52,060 nucleotides of DNA from Pyrrhoderma lamaoense (lineage: Eukaryota > Basidiomycota > Agaricomycetes > Hymenochaetales > Hymenochaetaceae): positions 1 through 52,060 of the forward strand of contig NBAZ01000051.1 in assembly GCA_002794735.1 (NCBI GenBank), read 5' to 3'. The position numbers were made by a program, and so were the translations under genes. Shown in pieces: positions 1 through 10,507 of this stretch. Numbering within the stretch: position 1 is the first letter of the stretch; each line of letters starts with the position of its first letter. Below the pieces are notes generated by a model that had not been told where the DNA came from, did no database searches, and worked only from the letters and a program-made list of their open reading frames with translations.

Positions 1-889
1 TACAATAGATAGACGTGATCAATTGAACATCCAGCACACAGTTCTCAAGAGCTAAATATCTTACAATTTGACCTCAACTCTCTAACACGAAATACTTCGC
101 CTTTTCTTCTATTACCTTCACTTCAGCGTTGTACAGGAAATTCCTCCAGCATACCAACTTTCACTAATTCTTCATCGTTACGTTTAAGAATTTTCTGATG
201 ATCTAGACTGTCTTTTTGCTGATAACACAGTAAGCTTCACCCCATCTTACCAGGGTAAAAAGATCTACGTTTACTAGCCATTATTATCATTACAGACTGA
301 TCAGACTGACTGGCGAATCGTACAGCTTACCACAGAGGTAATTAACCATGATGCTGTAACTTAACGCCGGTTTTGTCTTCGTTGAATATGTCGATACCTT
401 TGTTGCTGGTAACGAGGTTCATAGATGAGAGCCATGCACAGTATAGTTTTCCAGTCTTTCCTTTAGGTTTACTGCACCGAGAGGTTTGTTACAGGAAGAA
501 TCAAATTTGTGTGACAAGGTTATATGAGTATTTATATCTCATCTACGATATATCACATCCTATCGTATCTATTTGCTAAAAACTGGGAATGTTCAATCAG
601 ATATCTACGTATACACATAGTTTGATTTGCTGCACCCCGTGTATATGGTAAGATAGTAAATCAACAATATATTTAATAATAATGATATATCAACATCGTG
701 CATGATCATAGTCTACCTCAATGTCCGGTATCAAAGTGTCTGGTGTCAGAATGAAATTATAAATAGATGTATGTGGTATATTATGACATAATCAATTCCC
801 ATATGCATGATAAGATTAAGAAAGAGTCCACGTTGAACTTGTATCAACTATACATACATTTACTTGAAAATACGGCAAAAAATGCCACC
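1..889. other. intergenic, no gene recognised
   Basis: AT-rich sequence to the left edge. The open frames here are short, begin at non-ATG codons and resemble no family I know. The 3' end of a gene lying beyond the left edge cannot be excluded. Confidence 0.5.
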
Positions 890-1842
890 TTAATAACGCA
901 TCCCAGGTCCTCCTGCGTTCCCGTTGGTCATAAGTCTTTCGGGACTTAGATCCCCACGAGAATGGTCACGGCTTTCGCGTAAGTCGAAGTAGAAAGAGAG
1001 CAGATAAAGGGTGAAAAGGAAGGATATAGTCCATTCCACACAAGCACCTGCGTCTTGATTCGTATAAAGGAGGATACCAAATGCAATCGCGAGTATAATG
1101 AGAACAGTTGCAAATATGGCTTTGAAGAAGTATGCAATACGCAGTTTGATGAAAGTCCGTCCAAAAGCTTTATCAAGCCAACGGAACTAGAAAAAAATGA
1201 AAACCGAAAATGTGGCGTAAGTTTACCATCCATGGCCGGAACAGAGTTAAATCACACGAACCTCAGCAATAGTAAATATCGCTGATAGCGCTGTTTCCGA
1301 CTACAAATACGAGGAGGAACACTCGATGAAGGCTCACATGACGTTTTGTGTCAAATACGGCCAATAAGATAAGACCAGCTCCGCCGACAAAAGACCACAT
1401 TATCGCTAATATCGACATAGCCTTCTCACGCTTGCGCATATTAGGAAGTAATCTATAGATTTAGTCAGTATCTGATAGATAAAGTTATAATTACTAGAGA
1501 AAGATCTGACCGGCGTTCATGTCTTGCCCATCGCTCAACTGATAAACTCAGGAAAAAGCCAACGGCAGTCACACTACCACCAGCAATGAATAACGGTTTT
1601 AAGAAATCAGCAGCAACGTCGCTGATGTATGCAATTTTTTGGTCTGTATCCATAGAAATATAGTGTGGCCGGCCACTCGCCACCCATGTTATGAGTAGAG
1701 ATAAGAGCGTCCCAAACCATACAAAAGAAGTAACTATAGGAATCCAGATATACCACCAATGGTGTCGGTGCCGATGATGAGTTTCCTGATGGTGTGGATT
1801 GGGTAAATTTCCGCCTTGCAACTCTGGCGATGAAGAGAACAT
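890..1842 (-). CDS. Frag1/DRAM/Sfk1-family multipass membrane protein, one apparent frameshift
   Basis: Three exons: 1842-1511, 1452-1262 and 1186-890; introns of 58 and 75 bp. The ATG at 1842 is the first in frame and is followed by a His-rich cytosolic stretch, then a membrane segment (WIPIVTSFVWFG), the family block HYISMD...YISDVAADFLKPLFI, a further membrane segment ending SLSVERWARH, and RLLPNMRKREKAMSILAIMW in exon 2. About five hydrophobic segments are visible. Exon 3 continues with FRWLDKAFGRTFIKLRIAYF and stops at 890-892. This family (PF10277) includes Sfk1, DRAM and FRAG1, implicated in plasma-membrane lipid organisation and autophagy; the role here is inferred from family. Near 1294-1296 the frame must shift by one base to pass from ...FVVG to ...ALSAIFTIAE, so the copy is either mutated or has a sequence error. 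The first intron donor (GTCAGA) is atypical. Confidence 0.8.
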
Positions 1843-2275
1843 GGAGTCGAGTGCAAGCAAAGGGAAGGGAAATTTGCGAGCTGACTGTGTGATGCATGGC
1901 TGCCGACGCAGAGGGGGACTTGTTGGAGTCTGAACGGGTCCGGCTTGGCCGCGTAGTTGCGGAAGAACTAATGTTTTCAGTTAGTCGTTTTTGACGTCAT
2001 GCAAAGTAATCCTATTTGTGGGAAATTGCTCCTCAATCGGCTGCGCAGTTAGCATACTGTTCTTAGGTAAGAGAGCAAAATAGGGAATATGGCAAGTAAA
2101 ATAAATCTGTTCCATGTAGTGTTATATCATCTCACGATGAATTGAGTATTTATATCTATTCTGTATTCATAATGATAATGCCACGTCGTACATCACGATA
2201 CCCCGATACGGTAGCTTCAATCACATCGCCAGCTTGGAAACAGTTTTTTGTCATCGTCTACATACAAGTAATACT

Positions 2276-3499
2276 ATGGACGAGAGGCACCCACAAGTCA
2301 ACCGAGGTGGTAGAGGAATGGGTCGAGGAAACGCTTGGGGCCGACGAGGCTCAAACAGACCAGACTCTAACTATTCTTATACCAGACATCCAATCAATAT
2401 GAAAAGAAAGCAAGGTTACCACTTACGCATTGTGAGTATGGTTTTCAGTAGCTCGGAAGCTCGAAATCAGGGTTTTTGATTACTGTATATAAGTCCTTGC
2501 TATACCATTAGTATGTATTTTTTTAATTATGAAGTCTAAACGTTAATGGTCTTATGTTACGTTAAGGGTCATATCCAGCTGTACAAGAAACCGTATCCGG
2601 TCTGACGTCGGCCCTCTTAAAAACAACACCAGCAATCCCGGGTCTCGATGATAGCATTGTGATCTCCCCTCGGCGTCTCCATTTCACACTTGCTGTTATG
2701 AGTCTGAAAGATGACAATGACGATACACCTTCAAATGGGTCGAAGACAGTTTCGGATGCAATCTCCCTATTGGAATCTATCAGACCCGAAATAATCCGGT
2801 TATTGAGGGGAAGGAGTCTCCGTGTACCTCTTTCTGCTATTGACATTATGAAACCAGAACGGAATGACTTGACTCGAGCACATGTACTCTTTGCCGGTCC
2901 TTCGGAGGCTGACTTGATGTCTTCTGATGGTAAACTCTTGATATCGGTTGCAGGTAGCTGTGATATAAGGGCACATTGCTTTCTAGCTTACTAATTCTTC
3001 TGCTTCATAGAAACTATACGACAGGCATTCAACCAAGCGGGATTGAACGAGGATAGGCGAGAGCTCAAGGTAAGATCTCCGTCATACAATAAAATACAAT
3101 ACGAAATCATATATGGATTTCGATAAGCTGCACTGTACACTGTTAAACACGAAGGATCGCAAATCGGAGTCGCGAGAGAAACGTAATTACGTTAAACGTA
3201 TCCCCTTCTCCTTCAAGGACATTCGAGAATCAGCAGTCATCCAAAAATGCATAAATAAAGTAAATACCTCCACTGCCTTTAGCGAAGACAACACCTCGCT
3301 TCAAAAATCTTCAGCTCCTTTGAATCCATCTTCATCTTCTTCAACGAATAGCAATACAGACACTAGGCGAGAAAGGTCTAGTAAGACAGCACTGTCCCTG
3401 GATCTTGGTACGTATGATATATCTGAAATCCAGATATGTCGCATGGGAAGTAGAGGACCTGAGGGTGAATACGTCTGCGTTGGACGAATTAATATCTAA
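2276..3499 (+). CDS. ASCC1/AKAP7-like 2H phosphoesterase (2'-5' RNA ligase-like fold)
   Basis: Four exons: 2276-2435, 2567-2953, 3011-3069 and 3128-3499. They join in frame to about 325 aa. The N-terminus is an RG-rich tail (GGRGMGRGNAWGRRG), followed by the 2H domain. The two signature HxTx motifs are present: HFTL in RRLHFTLAVMSL of exon 2 and HCTL in LHCTLLNTK at the start of exon 4. The end resembles ASCC1 closely (LDLGTYDISEIQICRMGS, then a VGRINI end). In animals ASCC1 belongs to the activating signal cointegrator/ALKBH3 repair complex; in fungi the role is unknown, and cyclic-phosphate or 2',5'-linked RNA processing is inferred from the fold. For intron 1 the strong GTGAGT donor at 2432 gives the wrong phase, whereas GTATGG at 2436 fits. 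No KH domain is visible. The gene is intact. Confidence 0.85.
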
Positions 3500-4483
3500 C
3501 AGCATTCATAAGCAATAAAGCTAAGCATATAAAATTCTCTATGTTCATATCAAATTTCAAACTATACCTAACGAAAAATACTATATATGTAAGTCTTGTT
3601 GCCAATACATATTCTCTGAGTAAAGGGCTAAAGAGCTCTTAGGTGGGCTTTCATTCCATAGTACACGGGTCTTTGTTATAAATGCAGATTTAAACATATA
3701 TTACTGATTTCCTTGAGTTAACGTTCTGTTATTTGTCACAATCCTCCAATTGAAATAGCCAGACAACCCCTGAAAGCGATGTAGCTGCAGTCAGAGATCT
3801 AGAAATCAATGAAAAAACTGTAGATTGATCGAACTATAGAATTCGATTGTTTGTCTGTACTCGGTGTAGGCCCATTGGCCCTATAACGAGGGACACGAAG
3901 AAGAAATTCAAGGAAATGCCGTTACCATAAATTCAAGCAACAAAGAAAAAAATTAGGTACCAGCGATGGCAGTTCTCATCTCACACTATTTCAACTACTC
4001 CAATTTCCCGATGCAAATACTCGAGGAAGAATTCCAGGACTAAGTGAAGCTTTGATCTATCAGAACGTATGATGATATGCTACTAGACTGAGGTATTCCT
4101 TTTTATTGTGAGATTTCCATTAATTATTCACCGAATATTAACACCTTAGAATATGATGCAATAAATCATGAGATTTCAACTTATGTAGCCATCACTGAGA
4201 TACAAGTACCTTCATAATACTATAGAACACAAGTAGTGTCACATGTTACAACTAATTATAGTAACACAAAAATTGCGAAGCGTAAACAGTCCATTGTCCG
4301 AAATTCAACCTGGTAGCTACCGAAATCTATAATGTTGTCTTCGTTTTCAATTTTGGTCTCGCTTTACTGCATCTAGAGTCAAGATCAACCTGACACAGCC
4401 TTTTCTGTCTTTCAATCAGACATCAACGACATCTCCCCCACATCCACTCAATGAATGTTCGAAGAAAGGATGATAACTGGTAT
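3500..4483. other. intergenic, no gene recognised
   Basis: AT-rich spacer between the 3' ends of two convergent genes. No convincing open frame, repeat or RNA gene was seen. Confidence 0.5.
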
Positions 4484-7422
4484 TTATCCCTTCACAGGTC
4501 TTCCTGCACCCTTAGCAATCTTACGAACTCGACTGCGAGCTTCTTCATTTAGCTTATTCCGTTTACTTCTCCTTAACCTGGGCCTGAGAACCATCCCATC
4601 TGCACTGACTTCAGATTTCTTTGTCACAGCTTGTTCTGAAGACCCAATTAACGAGGTTGCGTCTACTTGTTTTTGTTCGGGTCTATTGTATAGGATGAGT
4701 AAATTTGTGTGCTCCAATCTGGGTTTTATCCACGAAATACATACTTTGATTTCTTTCCTGGCAGTCCAACATCATCCCTGGTGTCATCAGTTTCTCGCTT
4801 AGAACGCGCTTCTTCGACTTCTCTTTTCCGCCCTTTCTCGATGGTCTCGACAACTATGTTACGACGGGGAATTTTATCGAGTATTGTTAAGATCTTACTG
4901 TGAAGTGAACCTTCATCACTCAGTAAGATAGGTTCAACTCTTTTACTTTCCTCCTTCTCATAGTACTCAATTAAGAACTTTCTGACATAGATGGCGATTG
5001 CTTTTAATCCATTTAAGTTATCTGGCGCACCTCTGATAACATCATAAAAGCAAGGGGGACTGGAAAAAAAATTATCACGTTGCGAGATGCTCAAGTTCCT
5101 ACCGAACAGTATCGCACGGCTATATTCTTGGCATTTTCTCTTTGCTTTATATTCTTTGCTTTTTGAAGCAACCACTGAAGCATCTTGATAAGTAAATAGG
5201 GTCCAGACCACGATCCACCATATAGATTCCAGATCGTGAATATAGTTGGCCCAAACTCCTATGGAGCCCTTGTCAGCTGTAAATCCTTCGTAAGTATTGA
5301 TATCGAAATCCTCAAGAGTATCAGGTATATGTGTCACGTAGGTATCTATGACAAACCCGAACTGATAAACTTGATTGACAATCTCAGAAGCCATGAAACC
5401 TGGTGTTCCCTGTAAGTTGATGATGATTATAATGTGTCCTGTGTAGATATATAAAAAACGACTTACCAATCGGTCGTCACCCTTTTCCCCAGTACCTGCC
5501 CGCTTTGCAAACTCAAGATCTCCAACAAGTCCACGCTTCTCCCCAGTAACAGGATCAGTATATAAGTACAGATTTCCCGTACTTAGGTCTCGGTGCACCC
5601 ATCCAGCCTTGTGAATCACGCGTAGAACTATGGAGAAATTATTTATGATTGATGTAACATATGAAATCCCAGACTTGCCTTTCACCGCAGATACGAGAAC
5701 CAGGAGCATGTCATCTAGATTCCGCAACTTATTGTAAGGTACTGCATGTTCCTTGAATACAATCCGGTAATGCCAACGATGGTCGTAAGTTCTTCGAATC
5801 TCCATTAGATGTCCATCGAGCTCTCGAGCTTGCTCATCTGCCTCTTCCCTGCAGTCCTCGAGGTCGCTTAAGCTACTTCTATCACACCTGAATACACTAT
5901 GTGGTAGGCGTATCTTATGTCTGTTTGTCGGGCCCTTACCACGAAGAATAGTATTTTCAGTGTGATCCTCTCTATCACCTACTCTGACTCTCCCAGATGC
6001 AATCGGTGTCAATGTCATACTTCTTACCAATTCTCGCTCTTCATAATCATCTATATCCTCTAGGATCATCCGCTGTATCACATCCTCCGTCTCAAGCTCC
6101 CCTGTAGGCCAATAGTCTTTGATTACTACTGGCATCTTCTCTTCTGTATCATCTTCAGTAAATGCCTTGTATATCCGGGTTGCCGAGGTGTATATCCCAT
6201 CTGCTCTTGAATCTGAGATGACGTTTGTTGAGCTCGTCCAGAAGTGTTGACCAGCAACAACAAAATCAAATACACGTTCGCCTCCATTATAGAAAGCATT
6301 CAAAGTTGGATCCCATCCTAAATGGACCTTGTCCGCAAATACGAGTGATAGAACTACTTTTACCATCGTTCTTGGATCCTGTAGTAATATTCCATCAGAC
6401 TTTATTGATGAAAAATTCACTGTAACATACAGTGTCAAAATCAAAGGCCACACTACATATTATTATGCTTCGACAGTAGAACCACAACCTCATTCGCCGT
6501 CCTTCGATAGTTGCACCAAGAGTGAATCGGCGACATGGATCGACACTCATGCAATAATGGAGATTGTGGAGTATCTGTTCCGCGTTCTGTGTGAACAAAC
6601 CTGTCAGCATACGGTTGGATCAACAGTCTGAGTGATTACCTGGTAATCGTCATATACTGAGTTAGTGAACCTCTTGAAATGAAAACTGAAAGCTGCATTG
6701 TACCAGTGTTTTCCATCATACTTCTTCGGATAACTGTCATCGGAGCTGCTTAGATATAGATGTGCGTCAGGAGTGATTTCACTACCCTTCAGTGACCAAG
6801 TAGCTCTCTCCCCATTTGAATGAGCATAGCACGTAGGTTTTAGAACCACATTCTTTGCATCTTTCAAAGCGGCCTTTGTTATTGTGTCGAACAGCTTTAC
6901 AACTGGTGTGTCGTATACATCGGATTCATGTACATTACGAAGATTATGACGTCTTGGGAAACAGCTCCATGAGTACGTTCTCGAACGGTTGTTCCTACAG
7001 AGTATACGGTCTTTAATGCAGTACTCTATAATTCGATCGATATTGAATCCTGGTCGGATAGGAGGTAAGACATGTTCAAAGAAGTATTCCATCGAGCCTT
7101 GCGCAACTTCGCCTCCCGTGTATTGGACAATTTCTTCACGTCGAGGCTCTAGATATAGAGTGTATGTCTTTCCATTTTCACTTTCCCCCTGATTTGTTCG
7201 AGTATCTCTCTGTTTTACTTCCTGTAGTTGTTCTAGTTCCATTTCTCGTGTGCAAATTGAAGGGTCAACACTCAATGATGACGTTGATAGCGAGACGAAA
7301 GATTCAGCTGTTCCATCGTATATAGCTTTACCCTTCCCCTTATCTTGCTTTTTGGGATTAGAATTCACGGGTGCGCCGGATTCGCTGAACCTAACAGTCA
7401 GTCTATTGGAAGGCGAATTCAT
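4484..7422 (-). CDS. FunK1-type fungal protein kinase (divergent member, intact)
   Basis: Five exons: 7422-6650, 6586-6431, 6378-5467, 5409-4745 and 4682-4484. They total 2715 nt, in frame, about 904 aa. The ATG at 7422 opens a basic Ser/Thr-rich tail. Residues 208-251 (TWSLKG..TPDAHLYL..W..AFSFHFKR) align with the place where family members carry a PD...ExK signature; here the Glu is His248. Exon 2 has the family block SVDPCRRFTLGATIEGRRMR and exon 3 LGWDPTLN. Kinase motifs are VVIKDYW (ATP lysine), VHRDLSTGN (catalytic loop), VGDLEFA (DFG position), GTPGFMASE (activation end) and HDLESIWW. The C-terminus is a basic tail (RPRLRRSKR). This is the FunK1/Pkinase_fungal family (PF17667), expanded in mushroom-forming fungi; substrates are unknown. 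Intron 3 (5466-5410) is 57 nt without stops. The gene is a distant paralogue of the 10-21 kb array. Confidence 0.85.
5410..5466 (-). other. in-frame, stop-free 57-nt intron (exitron-like)
   Basis: Canonical GTAAGT donor and TTACAG acceptor. Its length is a multiple of three with no stop in the host frame, so retention adds 19 residues between GDDRL and GTPGFMASE in the activation segment. Splicing restores the usual kinase spacing. Confidence 0.7.
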
Positions 7423-7889
7423 TGGATAATGTTACCATTGATAGATGTCCGTACTAGCCTTCTTCTTTCCTTTTTGATTTATCGAGCTCGACTGGCTTCG
7501 ATGAGCAGACTTATAGTTTATTGCCATCTCTAGAAGAGGTGGTTTTTATCTAAGAAATAAATAGCGTGTGTGTTAGAGACGGTAGTCACATGGATAACAC
7601 GACTCGTCACAAAGCTTAGACGCGTCTCTTACGTAAGTGAAAAAGTTTGTGGACACAAGATCTCTTTTAATACTCGGTACATTTTCGTCATTTAGGGCCA
7701 TTGTACTAGCTTACTGAGGAGCAGTTCCACTACACGGAACTTAACAAATACAATCAATATTACTCGGTACATTCTTATCCATTACATATGATCCTTTCTA
7801 AGTTGTAATTTATCATTGGTATTCTAGTAAGTACTATAGTATAACGATTATGTATAATATTAAATATAGGTTGGATTTTCATAACATAG
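7423..7889. other. upstream region of the divergent FunK1 gene
   Basis: Contains the 5' flank of the minus-strand kinase. The stretch just upstream of its ATG is pyrimidine-rich on the coding strand, as in many fungal promoters. No TATA box stands out, and no other gene was recognised. Confidence 0.35.
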
Positions 7890-8265
7890 TAAAGTGATAT
7901 GTAATCAATGACGGAGAGAAGAATCTTCAATAATTTTCTGGTACAACCTACGAAGAAAAGAGAATATTTCAGTTCACAACGTTTGAGCACCTTGGATTGA
8001 TGCATAGTCTCGGTAATCTCGTATAGCTCGAAGCTTCTATCCGACAATTCGCCTTAGTATGCTCTTTCTATCCGTTGAAAAATCTAAACCGAGAAAGTTA
8101 CGACATGTGTACTAGCCATCAGTTCCAAACTCCAAATACCTCGATTCATTGAAAACTAGTACGGCCGGTGACGGACTAAACCTCCAGGCTTTGGTTATTC
8201 AGGTTTGGGAGGACACGTTTATTTTTTAAGAATATGGGAAATACCAGCAATGAGTAAAGAAACAT
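7890..8265 (+). pseudogene. FunK1 relic (kinase middle and 3' end, internally deleted)
   Basis: No open frame survives, but the DNA follows the array kinases. The stretch ctacgaagaaaagagaat at about 7949 matches the same words near 17033 (copy A2). It is followed by a tttgagcacctt equivalent of the FEYLEP codons and catagtctcggtaatctcg at about 8002, which is identical in copy B2 near 19205. After a large deletion, 8152-8255 resembles the gene 3' end (gaaaactagtacggccg, aaacctcc...tttgggagg, agaatatgggaaata). So the HRD and DWD regions are missing. The relic lies just left of the foldback element. Confidence 0.7.
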
Positions 8266-8603
8266 GTTGCTAGTCCCAAATTCAAGGTTTCTCTTACTTG
8301 TGTTGATATATACATTTTGTCATGTAACTGAAATCCGGATATACCGTAGGTCCTCAGGCCTCAGGCTGATTATGTTTGCGTTGGGTGAACTAACCTTGGT
8401 ATTTTAGCAAGTTAATTAAGAACTCAAAATGGGTATAGCTTGTTAAAAAAAACCTGCATTCATATTTTATAGGCAAACTTGGCAAAGTACCACCATATGC
8501 AGGTCAATTTGTTGATAAAAACTAAGTTAGCGCGAAAATTAATGGATCCCCTTGATGTCCTTTCACTCTACAGGGCGCGAGTCTTCATTGTGCAATTAAC
8601 ATC

Positions 8604-9029
8604 TACAGACGCGGCTCAGAATTACTCGCTCCTCCGGTAAAATTACTTAGTCACCGAAGATGCTGCCCTACAAAAAATACATAATTATTCAACTTCATAC
8701 TAATTAATATAGAGAAAAAATAAATGAGAATATAGATTTTTATAAGTTAAAGCTTCAATAGAAAAATCAAGCAAAAAAAATAAGAAATGACATTATAATC
8801 TTAGAACTACTAAACTTACTTCCTAAATCGGTAGGTATACTTATCTCTTAATTTATTACATTATTTTAATTTTTTTTCACAAATAAATAGGCTATAAAAC
8901 TTTATAAGTAGATAAAAAACATATAAATACATAATTAACCCGCTAATATAAAGAGTTAAACCTCAAAAACTCAATTAAATAAGTAAAGTTTGTTTGACTA
9001 GCTAATATGAAACTCGTCCCAAAAAGGAA
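8604..9029 (+). repeat. left inverted-repeat arm of the foldback element
   Basis: Pairs with 9208-9633. Its outer end is GC-rich (acgcggctcag) and the rest strongly AT-rich. Confidence 0.9.
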
Positions 9030-9207
9030 AGATTTTTAGAGGGTCCGAGTTTTTCAGCCTTTTTAATTGAAAAATCAGATAATTTCACAGTTCAAATATT
9101 ATATTATAGTTGATTCTATTAACAGCTAGTAGTAATTCATTTTTTGAGGCCTATTCATAATATAAATTTCTGGAAAATTGATCAATAATTCAGGTTCACC
9201 TAAGAGC

Positions 9208-9633
9208 TTCCTTTTTGGGACGAGTTTCATATTAGCTAGTCAAACAAACTTTACTTATTTAATTGAGTTTTTGAGGTTTAACTCTTTATATTAGCGGGTT
9301 AATTATGTATTTATATGTTTTTTATCTACTTATAAAGTTTTATAGCCTATTTATTTGTGAAAAAAAATTAAAATAATGTAATAAATTAAGAGATAAGTAT
9401 ACCTACCGATTTAGGAAGTAAGTTTAGTAGTTCTAAGATTATAATGTCATTTCTTATTTTTTTTGCTTGATTTTTCTAATGAAGCTTTAACTTATAAAAA
9501 TCTATATTCTCATTTATTTTTTCTCTATATTAATTAGTATGAAGTTGAATAATTATGTATTTTTTGTAGGGCAGCATCTTCGGTGACTAAGTAATTTTAC
9601 CGGAGGAGCGAGTAATTCTGAGCCGCGTCTGTA
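9208..9633 (-). repeat. right inverted-repeat arm of the foldback element
   Basis: Reverse complement of 8604-9029; ends at ccgcgtctgta. Confidence 0.9.
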
Positions 9634-10129
9634 TATCATTGCCTTCTTTTTAAGCCATCTTCTACTATTTGACACAAAAAAGCTCAGAGATAGTTGCCTG
9701 AAAGCGGTGTTATTGCGATCAGAATTCCAGAAAAATAGTGGAAGCACTACAGCGGAAACAAAAGATATTGAATAGTCATGGGCCCTCGCTGATATGCTCT
9801 AAACTCATAATGGAAAACGATGTATATGATGTTGCATCAGCTCACCATAGGCCCTCATCCTACCAACCATACCATAGTTGGATTTATTTTCAATTCACTG
9901 GTGTTTTGAATCACCTGAAGATATTGCGAGGATTTCTAGGCTAAAGCCCACTCTCACATCACGAACCAGGCCGACAACTGTGATTCAGTGCCAGTAAGAA
10001 TCCGACTTATCAATGTATGCATGTGCATCGGTCATGTCTATTTTATTTAAGTGTACACTCAGCGTATACGTTAAGATAACAGGTATGGGCCCATCAGGCC
10101 CATTCAAAAAGTTTTATAATCTTACTATT
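9634..10129. other. intergenic, possible old relic
   Basis: Spacer between the foldback element and the conserved upstream block of kinase A1. Short open frames resemble nothing recognised. Confidence 0.35.
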
Positions 10130-10507
10130 GTATTCTCCTAAAAAACGGACGAGAAGATTCATCGTGAACAAATGAACAATAAGGGCGATGCCATATAGAT
10201 GTTCTTTGGAGGAAATCAGATAGATCCATCCAGATTAAAATTGGCCCGAAAGGAACAGTGTACGCAAGTATAACGTTCCCATGGGGCTTACAAACATGTA
10301 AGTAGTGGGCCTTAGCAGAGTGAAGGATACTCGTTGCCATGATGTCGTCCTTATCTACAGATATCAGCATTAGGAGGGTGCAATACGCATATAAATCCCT
10401 TCATCCCAGTAGTACAAGTCGTCATCCCCTTCTATCATATCCAGAGGGTCAGCTTACTCCCGCCCCCCATCTCACAGCCCTACTTACAAACATAACTCTG
10501 GGTAGAC
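10130..10507 (+). promoter_or_regulatory. conserved upstream region of the full-length FunK1 type
   Basis: This region aligns in patches with 47530-47889, upstream of the other full-length type copy. Both have a gaaatc-aatagatc-atcc block, a gcaagta-aacgttccc block and an atacgcatataaa segment (10384 and 47763) about 125 bp before the ATG, which could serve as a TATA element. A pyrimidine-rich stretch precedes both starts. Conservation beyond the coding region suggests that each arose by duplication with its promoter. No specific factor site can be named. Confidence 0.45.

Larger units (their letters stand above)
8604..9633. mobile_element. non-autonomous foldback DNA element with 426-bp inverted arms
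   Basis: Left arm 8604-9029 and right arm 9208-9633 are reverse complements. By eye the only clear difference is one base near 8757/9480 (tcaatag against the complement of ctaatga). The central 178 bp is unrelated, AT-rich and non-coding. The ends read TA-CAGACGCGGCTC...GAGCCGCGTCTG-TA, consistent with a TA target duplication as in the Tc1/mariner/pogo superfamily. No transposase frame is present, so movement would need a partner in trans. The near identity of the arms suggests a young insertion or arm homogenisation. It sits between a FunK1 relic and the FunK1 array. Confidence 0.85.

Noticed and set aside
373..579. Open frame of 68 codons
   Set aside because: It begins at TTG, has no family resemblance and shows no splice partners.
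2432..2437. GTGAGT as the donor of intron 1 in the ASCC1-like gene
   Set aside because: The strongest-looking donor, but it puts exon 2 in the wrong phase; GTATGG at 2436 fits.
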